This document shows positions 58,970-64,000 of a stretch of 64,000 nt of DNA, one piece after another. The first letter of the stretch is position 1; the number at the start of each line of letters is the position of its first letter. The translations under genes were made by a program, and so were the position numbers. Where the stretch lies: positions 43,655,797 to 43,719,796 of the forward strand of contig CP136061.1 of assembly GCA_032622095.1 (NCBI GenBank), in the 5' to 3' direction. The DNA is from Siphonodentalium dalli. Its lineage: Eukaryota; Mollusca; Scaphopoda; Gadilida; Siphonodentaliidae. The notes below the pieces were generated by a model. The model worked only from the letters and a program-made list of their open reading frames with translations, ran no database searches and was not told the DNA's origin.

Positions 58970-59330
58970 TAACTTCAAGTGTGGTATTTTTGACTGAAAA
59001 GTTCGAACTTGACCTGCAAAATCATGTAGACTGAACCCATATTTGAACTTGATATGTATACCAAATTTGGTTCAGTTCAGTCGAATCAATCTAAAGTTGT
59101 CATCTGGAAACCGCATATCAGGTAAAATCTAAGTCGAAAAAGGGGAATAACTCAGTCAAAATCATGCGGACGAAACCCATATTCGAACTTGATCTGTATT
59201 TTGGTGTGGTAAACTAACATACCAAATATGGTTCAGTTCACTCGATTCAATCTAAAGTTATCATCCGGAAACCAAAAGCGGACGGACGACGGACGGACGG
59301 ACAACCCATTTACATAATACGACCATTTTA
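58970..59330 (+). repeat. ~170-bp tandem repeat, two copies, GGACGG edge
   Basis: CCCATATTTGAACTTGATMT, GTATACCAAATTTGGTTCAG, TTCAGTCGAATCAATCTAAA, GTTGTCATCTGGAAACC occurs twice (about 59035-59120 and 59175-59272), separated by AAAAAGGGGAATAACTCAGT. It ends in GGACGGACGACGGACGGACG. Confidence 0.75.
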
Positions 59331-59344
59331 TCAAACGGGCGTAT

Positions 59345-60135
59345 ACAAACTAACCACATACATAGGTATAATGATACCTATGAATGGGCTCGCGAGTCTC
59401 TAATTATTGTCTGGGACAGAAGGCGTAAAAACGTTAGTTTTAAGGTATCAAATCTGACAAGACATCTTTAATTGTTTTGTTAATGGAACGTTCACCCCTC
59501 CGAACCCAAATTCAATTGTGTGATGCCGCTAACGTAAAACGTGTGTTCGTTGCTGCAAATATATGGTACATCGATGAGAAGCAACAACGATTATATTTAT
59601 ATACACACACAAATGATTTGATTAAACTTTGCTCTTGTATGATGGTGTATCGCTTCCTAAGAAGATGTATATAGTTTCCTGGGTATAAAATAATAGCTAA
59701 GAATAGAAGACTCCTGTCCTGAAACGTTTCTATCTATTAATACTGATTTCATTTCGATTTTACTAGTATAATACATACCATTTTTGGGACAGTTTTATAG
59801 GCTATTTTTAGAACACAATCTACAGGCGATCTCACGGAAACGATCGGAGCGTATCAAGAGGAAGAACTCGATCTTGTCAGTACCCTCAATCAAGGGATTT
59901 TCAACTAACATATTTCACCGCGAATTACGCTCAGTTATATACAAAATCTTCAATTTCATCTGTTTTTACTCATAAAAAAAGCTGTTTTGTAGTTTATGGA
60001 TAGGGTTTTTATAAAAAATTATATTTTTGTTGTAATCTTTAATGATATGGTAAACATTGCCAGAGGGTATAGCTGTTAGAAGAATAGGGGGCTCGTTCGC
60101 GTCACATCTAAAAATAGAATCTTTGGGGGTCTAAA
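59345..60135. other. No gene recognised
   Basis: Short frames only; ATAGGTATAATGATACCTAT at 59363 is a small palindrome. Confidence 0.45.
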
Positions 60136-60139
60136 ATTG

Positions 60140-60332
60140 GTTGTACTAAAATATTCCCAAAATTTCAAAACCCAAAAATTATTTTTCCAAAAAAAAAATT
60201 TCAAAACCCAAAAATTTATTTTTTCCAAAAAATTTCAAAATCCCAAAACTTCCAAAAAATTTTAAAACCCCAAAATTTCAAAAGAAAAAATTTCAAAACC
60301 CTCAAAATTATTTCTCTAAAAAAAAAAGATTA
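60140..60332 (+). repeat. A-rich degenerate tandem tract (TTTCAAAACCCAAAA type)
   Basis: Repeated TTTCAAAACCCAAAAATT and TTTTTCCAAAAAA pieces of irregular length. Confidence 0.85.
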
Positions 60333-60591
60333 AATAAAAAATTTATAACGAGTTTTCGGTTTCTGATAATCTCGATATTAAAAAATGTCGAATGTTAAAT
60401 TATTTGCGCGTAATATCTTTCGTTATTTTTTGTGTTCAAATATTTTTCATGAATTTATTAATCAATGTTTAGAAAATAGCTTTATTGGACATTGCGACCA
60501 TCGATATGAATGCATACATTCCAGTGTTTATCGGACGCAGTTCATATAATTGTCATACCTGAAAATAGACACCATTACTTTTACATAAATA

Positions 60592-60665
60592 ATAAAGAGC
60601 GTTTATTCTTTACACTCTCTATCCCATATGACAGGTGTGTATTATCGTGAATTATTGGAAGTATT
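60592..60665 (-). pseudogene. Possible relic of the zinc-finger gene's 5' end, beside an ATAAAGAGCGTT motif
   Basis: Minus-strand 60661-60640 (CTTCCAATAATTCACGATAA, then TACACACC-TGTCAT) matches the leader and first codons of the gene starting at 63904 (CTTCCAATAATTCGCGATAA, then TGCACGGGTGTGAT). The match fades within about 35 bp. ATAAAGAGCGTT is at 60592-60603. Confidence 0.35.
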
Positions 60666-61048
60666 GAGATGTACTATGTTGAATCACTAACGGTCGAAAA
60701 TTGTAATGTGAAATTACAACCCTCCAGAATGAATTGTCATATTCGCTGTACACGCAATCACACACGCGACATTGGTGGTAACAATGTGTCTTTCACACCT
60801 TTGCTTTACCAAATGAATTCTATTATTTCCCCGGTCACAGTTATATGCCATTCAGAAAACATATCGATTTAATGTCTGAACAAACGGGTTAGTATCAATT
60901 AAGGTTGATAAACTGTGTCATTCACACGATAATTAGTTATCCAAAACATGCATACGTCCAGGACACTCAATTATAGAAATTGATTCGATGACATTGTTAT
61001 AACAACATTACGTAATAACCACTTATCGCCCCACATTCATACTTACGC
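60666..61048. other. No gene recognised
   Basis: A 67-codon plus frame has no motif. Confidence 0.4.
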
Positions 61049-61256
61049 TTTGGACATTTTATCAGTTTATCACGTGATCACTAAATGTGGCAATCGGGTA
61101 TCCTCCGATGCCTGCAATATATTATTTATAATAATTGGACTCATTGATCTCACGTGAATAATACTCTTAGTTGTTCCAATAAAATAGTTATCAAATTCGA
61201 TCACCAATAGATTTGACTGTGGAATGTAATGACCTTTAACTTATTTATCGATCTAA
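61049..61256 (+). repeat. Duplicated block R1, copy 1 (copy 2 at 62312-62517)
   Basis: TTGGACATTTTATCAGTTTA through TTTATCGATCTA is nearly identical in both places, with only a handful of differences (TCCTCC/TCCACC, ATATAT/ATTTAT, GTGAAT/GTAAAT). A short frame (HVITKCGNRVS..LIDLT) is open in both copies, but nothing known matches it. Confidence 0.88.
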
Positions 61257-61552
61257 AGGGACACTCATTATGAATGAATGTTAACAATACAAGCGCACGA
61301 ATGAAGAGCGTTGAACATATACGAAATTACTACACGAATGAATTGAACATTGAAATTTATATTTCACATCTTACCAACAACAGCTACAGACATAATCATA
61401 GTATTATACTGTCTTGCATGTACACACGCTATGACATCATTAAAGGTGGACAATCCACTCACGGTGTGACAACAGATACGGACATAGGCATAGTGTTATA
61501 CAGTCTTCTATGTACCCACGCTATGACACCATTAACGTACATTGGATGTTAG
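61257..61552 (+). repeat. Block R2, copy 1 (copies at 62681-62905 and 62914-63265)
   Basis: AAGGGACACTCATTATGAAT, GAATGAAGAGCGTTGAACAT, ATTACTACACGAATGAATTG and CATCTTACCAACAACAGCTA occur in the same order in all three. Each copy has an internal partial duplication around GTGTTATACNGTCTT..CACGCTATGACA. The 92- and 85-codon frames are conserved only as part of the repeat. Confidence 0.85.
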
Positions 61553-61576
61553 GTCTATGACTCTTGAGTATGCACC

Positions 61577-61923
61577 AATCAATGAGCAAATGAGCAAGAA
61601 AATGAGCAAATGAGCAAGAAAATGAGCAAATGAGCAAGAAAATGAGCAAATGAGCAATAAAAATGAGCAAATGAGCAAAAAAAAATGAGCAAATGAGCAA
61701 GAAAATGAGCAAATGAGCAAGAAAATGAGCAAATGAGCAATAAAAATGAGCAAATGAGCAAGAAAATGAGCAAAAAAATGAGCAAATGAGCAAAAAAAAT
61801 GAGCAAATGAGTAAAAAAATGAGCAAATGAGCAAAAAAATGAGCAAATGAGCAATAAAAATGAGCAAACGAGCAAAAAAATGAGCAAATGAGCAAAAAAA
61901 TGAGCAAATGAGCAAAAAAATGA
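61577..61923 (+). repeat. ~20-bp minisatellite AAAATGAGCAAATGAGCAAG
   Basis: About 17 units; the A-run length and G/T at the last base vary. Minus-strand frames give Leu/Phe/Cys/Ser-rich repeats and are not genes. Confidence 0.95.
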
Positions 61924-62311
61924 GATGTAACATTATATCACTGTTATTGTATCAATTGATAGGTTCAGACAAGTTCGATGTTTAGAAAAGAAAAGTTACC
62001 TATAATTCTGCTGTGGTTAAGCAGTCCATTATTTAGGGCATACCTGTATGTAGGCCTACCAGTGGATGAATAGTCTGCCGGAGAAGTACTGTGTAGACAG
62101 GTCTTGTCGGTAAGAGAGTCAGACGAGAAGTGGAGGCTCGGCTATTAAAACATAGTAATGCGATAGCGAACATCAAACGAGTCTGCGCACGCATATCTGT
62201 CAAAGGATACAATGGCAGTCATTGGTCAATTTATCCCCGGTGTCAGCTCAGTACCCAATCGAGACGAAGCCGATGGTCAACTCATTTTTTTTGCTCATTA
62301 TAGTACGTCAC
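61924..62311. other. No gene; short shared piece with 26.4 kb
   Basis: ATAATTCTGCTGTGGTTAAG at about 62001 is shared with 26443-26470. Confidence 0.45.
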
Positions 62312-62517
62312 TTGGACATTTTATCAGTTTATCACGTGATCACTAAATGTGGCAATCGGGTATCCACCGATGCCTGCAATTTATTATTTATAATAATTGG
62401 ACTCATTGATCTCACGTAAATAATACTCTTAGTTGTTCCAATAAAATAGTTATCAAATTCGATCACCAATAGATTTGACTGTGGAATATAATGACCTTTA
62501 ACTTATTTATCGATCTA
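62312..62517 (+). repeat. Block R1, copy 2
   Basis: Near-identical to 61049-61256. It is followed by about 160 bp of unrelated sequence before the R2 copy, whereas copy 1 runs straight into R2. Confidence 0.88.
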
Positions 62518-62680
62518 TGTTAGAACATGGTCTTAACAAAAAACTTGACCATAACAAAAATTACCTTACATTTATGCATGAATCTAATTAGACCATACGT
62601 AAATATTGTCAGCTTATCGTCTGATGAGCAAATCCGATGTTTATCAAAAATAGTACAACTTCCAGTTGGTAATTACTCTT

Positions 62681-62905
62681 ACGAATGAAGAGCGTTTAAC
62701 ATATACGAAATTACTACACGAATGAACTGAAATTTATATTTTCACATCTTACCAACAACAGATACAGACATAGTCATAGTGTTATACTATCTTACATGTA
62801 CCCATGCTATGACATCATTCGAAGGGGCAATACACTCAAGGAGTTAAAGTGACACGAAACAAGGGACGTGATGTAATATTGGTGTTTGAATCTTAAAGGA
62901 ACACA
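62681..62905 (+). repeat. Block R2, copy 2 (shortened)
   Basis: GAATGAAGAGCGTTTAACAT, then ATTACTACACGAATGAACTG and CACATCTTACCAACAACAG, ending CAAGGGACGTGATGTAATAT. It lacks the second internal unit. Confidence 0.8.
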
Positions 62906-62913
62906 AGACACTC

Positions 62914-63265
62914 TAAAGGGACACTCATTATGAATGAATGTTAACAATACAAGCGCACGAATGAAGAGCGTTGAACATATACAAAATTACTACACGAATG
63001 AATTGAACCTTGAAATTTATATTTCACATCTTACCAACAACAGCTACAGGCATTATCATAGGGTTATACTGTCTTGCATATACACACGCTATGACATCAT
63101 TAAAGGCGGACAATCCACTCACGGTGTGACAACAGATACAGACATAGGCATAGTGTTATACAGTCTTCTATGTACCAATGCTATGACATAATTAAAGGGG
63201 GATAATACACGCACGGTGTGGAATGTTAAAGTGACACGCGGTAAGGGACGTGATGTAATATTGGT
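62914..63265 (+). repeat. Block R2, copy 3
   Basis: Starts AAGGGACACTCATTATGAAT like copy 1 and ends TAAGGGACGTGATGTAATAT like copy 2, so it is the most complete. It lies 70 bp from the 3' end of the zinc-finger gene. Confidence 0.85.
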
Positions 63266-63323
63266 GAAACCCCCTCCCCACTTATAGATATATAACGAAG
63301 ACGAGAATAACATGTTGATGAAG

Positions 63324-63329
63324 TTTATT
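63324..63329 (-). terminator. Polyadenylation signal AATAAA of the zinc-finger gene
   Basis: Minus strand AATAAA begins 5 bp after the TAA stop (63335-63337). Confidence 0.55.
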
Positions 63330-63334
63330 GAAAT

Positions 63335-63904
63335 TTAATCATTGTCTGAATCTTCGACCGTTAGATTTACTTCTAAGAGTTTCTTGAATTTTCTCATCGC
63401 TTCATCTGCAGCCCATTCATTATTATATCCGTGTTTGGTCAGTTTGACCATTTTCTTCATGATCATGGTATGTATGCGTGATGTTTTCAATCGATACTGG
63501 TATTCTATTAATCGTCTATAACTTTTGAGAAACAGAGCAAACTCTGTGTCGATGGTATCCTCTTTTCCCGACATGCTCTCATCTCCCGAAATGCTCTCTT
63601 CTTCTTTCACATCATTGGTGACGCGTTTCATCATACTTTTGAATGTGTCCATCTCGTTGACACATCGCGCAGCTTTCTTAAGACCGAATACCGTTCTACT
63701 ACCGACGCCATTACCATCTTCTGAATCTGATAGCGTTCCACGTTCATCTTCATCTGAATCTAGAACCGCTTCGTCAGATTCATCGGTATCTTCTCCGAAG
63801 AGAGTTGGTTTTGTCTCGGACATAACTCCGTGTTTAATCTGTTTATGTCTTTGTAGATTGTAGTTCGTCGATAAAATAATGCCACATAAATCACACCCGT
63901 GCAT
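63335..63904 (-). CDS. Small acidic C2H2 zinc-finger protein, 189 residues
   Basis: ATG at 63904 opens MHGCDLCGIILSTNYNLQRH, a C-x2-C-x12-H-x4-H finger at residues 4-25. An Asp/Glu/Ser-rich stretch follows (about 38-65), then a second acidic patch with ISGDESMSGKEDTIDTE (about 104-120). The last 70 residues look helical and basic (LKSYRRLIEYQYRLKTSRIH, MIMKKMVKLTKHGYNNEWAA), ending in the acidic EDSDND. The frame is intact. A TATA-like TATAAG lies about 33 bp upstream and AATAAA only 6 bp after the stop, so the unit is very compact. One finger suggests nucleic-acid binding, but function is unknown. From recall, small proteins with one N-terminal C2H2 finger and a helical tail occur in many copies in mollusc and annelid genomes, some within large DNA transposons; that link is inference. 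The start codon fits the first Cys of the finger being near the N-terminus. Confidence 0.65.
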   Translation of the reverse strand: MHGCDLCGIILSTNYNLQRHKQIKHGVMSETKPTLFGEDTDESDEAVLDSDEDERGTLSDSEDGNGVGSRTVFGLKKAARCVNEMDTFKSMMKRVTNDVKEEESISGDESMSGKEDTIDTEFALFLKSYRRLIEYQYRLKTSRIHTMIMKKMVKLTKHGYNNEWAADEAMRKFKKLLEVNLTVEDSDND

Positions 63905-63933
63905 TATCGCGAATTATTGGAAGAACCATCACT

Positions 63934-63942
63934 CTTATAAGT
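63934..63942 (-). promoter_or_regulatory. TATA-like element upstream of the zinc-finger gene
   Basis: Minus strand ACTTATAAG about 30-38 bp before the ATG at 63904. If used, the leader would be only a few bases. Distance and composition are the only evidence. Confidence 0.3.
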
Positions 63943-64000
63943 AGCGATAAAAAGAGAGAATAAGGTGTGGTATACAACCGTCGCTCTAAGAGTACGTTCG

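Noticed and set aside
61521-61933. Minus-strand frames rich in Leu/Phe/Cys, like membrane proteins
   Set aside because: They are translations of the AAAATGAGCAAATGAGCAAG array in three frames.

Overview
This window looks like AT-rich nuclear DNA from an animal, most likely a marine invertebrate and probably a lophotrochozoan such as a mollusc or annelid. The placement rests on the style of its repeats: a non-LTR retrotransposon C-terminus of a type common in those groups, long-unit degenerate tandem repeats with GGACGG-rich edges, and many short inverted-repeat transposons. Nothing bacterial or organellar is visible: no operons, rRNA or functional tRNA genes. No intact conserved host gene was recognised. 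Coding content is almost entirely mobile-element protein, plus one small intact C2H2 zinc-finger gene at the right edge.

Layout, 0-14 kb. The window opens inside the last third of a non-LTR reverse transcriptase (3-1112), with its 3' UTR and (TTCTA)n tail. A cluster of old diverged repeats follows (1.3-6.2 kb), carrying two copies (A, B) of a TTAA-flanked MITE and a second short TIR element. A degenerate satellite lies at 7.3-8.0 kb. The centrepiece is 8732-13782: a DNA transposon with about 130-bp terminal inverted repeats, holding a decayed gene for a protein with N-terminal Cys fingers, a transposase-like core and a C-terminal tesmin/TSO1-type CXC motif. Its first 971 bp are tandemly duplicated, starting exactly at the TIR tip.

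Layout, 14-42 kb. G/C homopolymers and tandem arrays (14.9-16.1 kb), microsatellites (17.3-17.5 kb), and long-unit degenerate tandem repeats (20.7-21.5 and 22.8-23.4 kb). Then a possible TTAA element (23.5-24.7 kb), a retroelement-like remnant (27.2-27.6 kb), a 32-bp minisatellite directly abutting a TIR element (31.4-32.6 kb), and inverted MITE copy C (33.5 kb). A 138-bp foldback (37.5 kb), a homogeneous 84-bp array (38.8-39.6 kb) and a three-copy repeat cluster (40.5-41.0 kb) complete the section.

Layout, 42-64 kb. A 3.45-kb element with matching 18-bp ends and inverted internal tandem arrays (42.7-46.1 kb), MITE copy D (46.8 kb), and a TIR element that carries a minisatellite (48.8-50.1 kb). 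Then a diverged MITE copy E (53.5 kb), a second related retrotransposon 3' end (54.9-55.2 kb), a nearly perfect 165-bp palindrome (55.4 kb), a tRNA-derived SINE (55.9-56.1 kb, minus strand), another TIR element (56.1-56.7 kb), two minisatellites (57.1 and 61.6 kb), duplicated blocks (61.0-63.3 kb) and the zinc-finger gene (63.3-63.9 kb).

The parts do not form a pathway. They are an archive of insertions, internal duplications and decay. The items most worth following are the CXC-bearing transposon, the 3.45-kb inverted element, the double-palindrome TTAA MITE, and a short motif (ATAAAGAGCGTT) that recurs at several unrelated places far more often than chance would allow. All homology statements come from reading and recalled family knowledge, not from searches.
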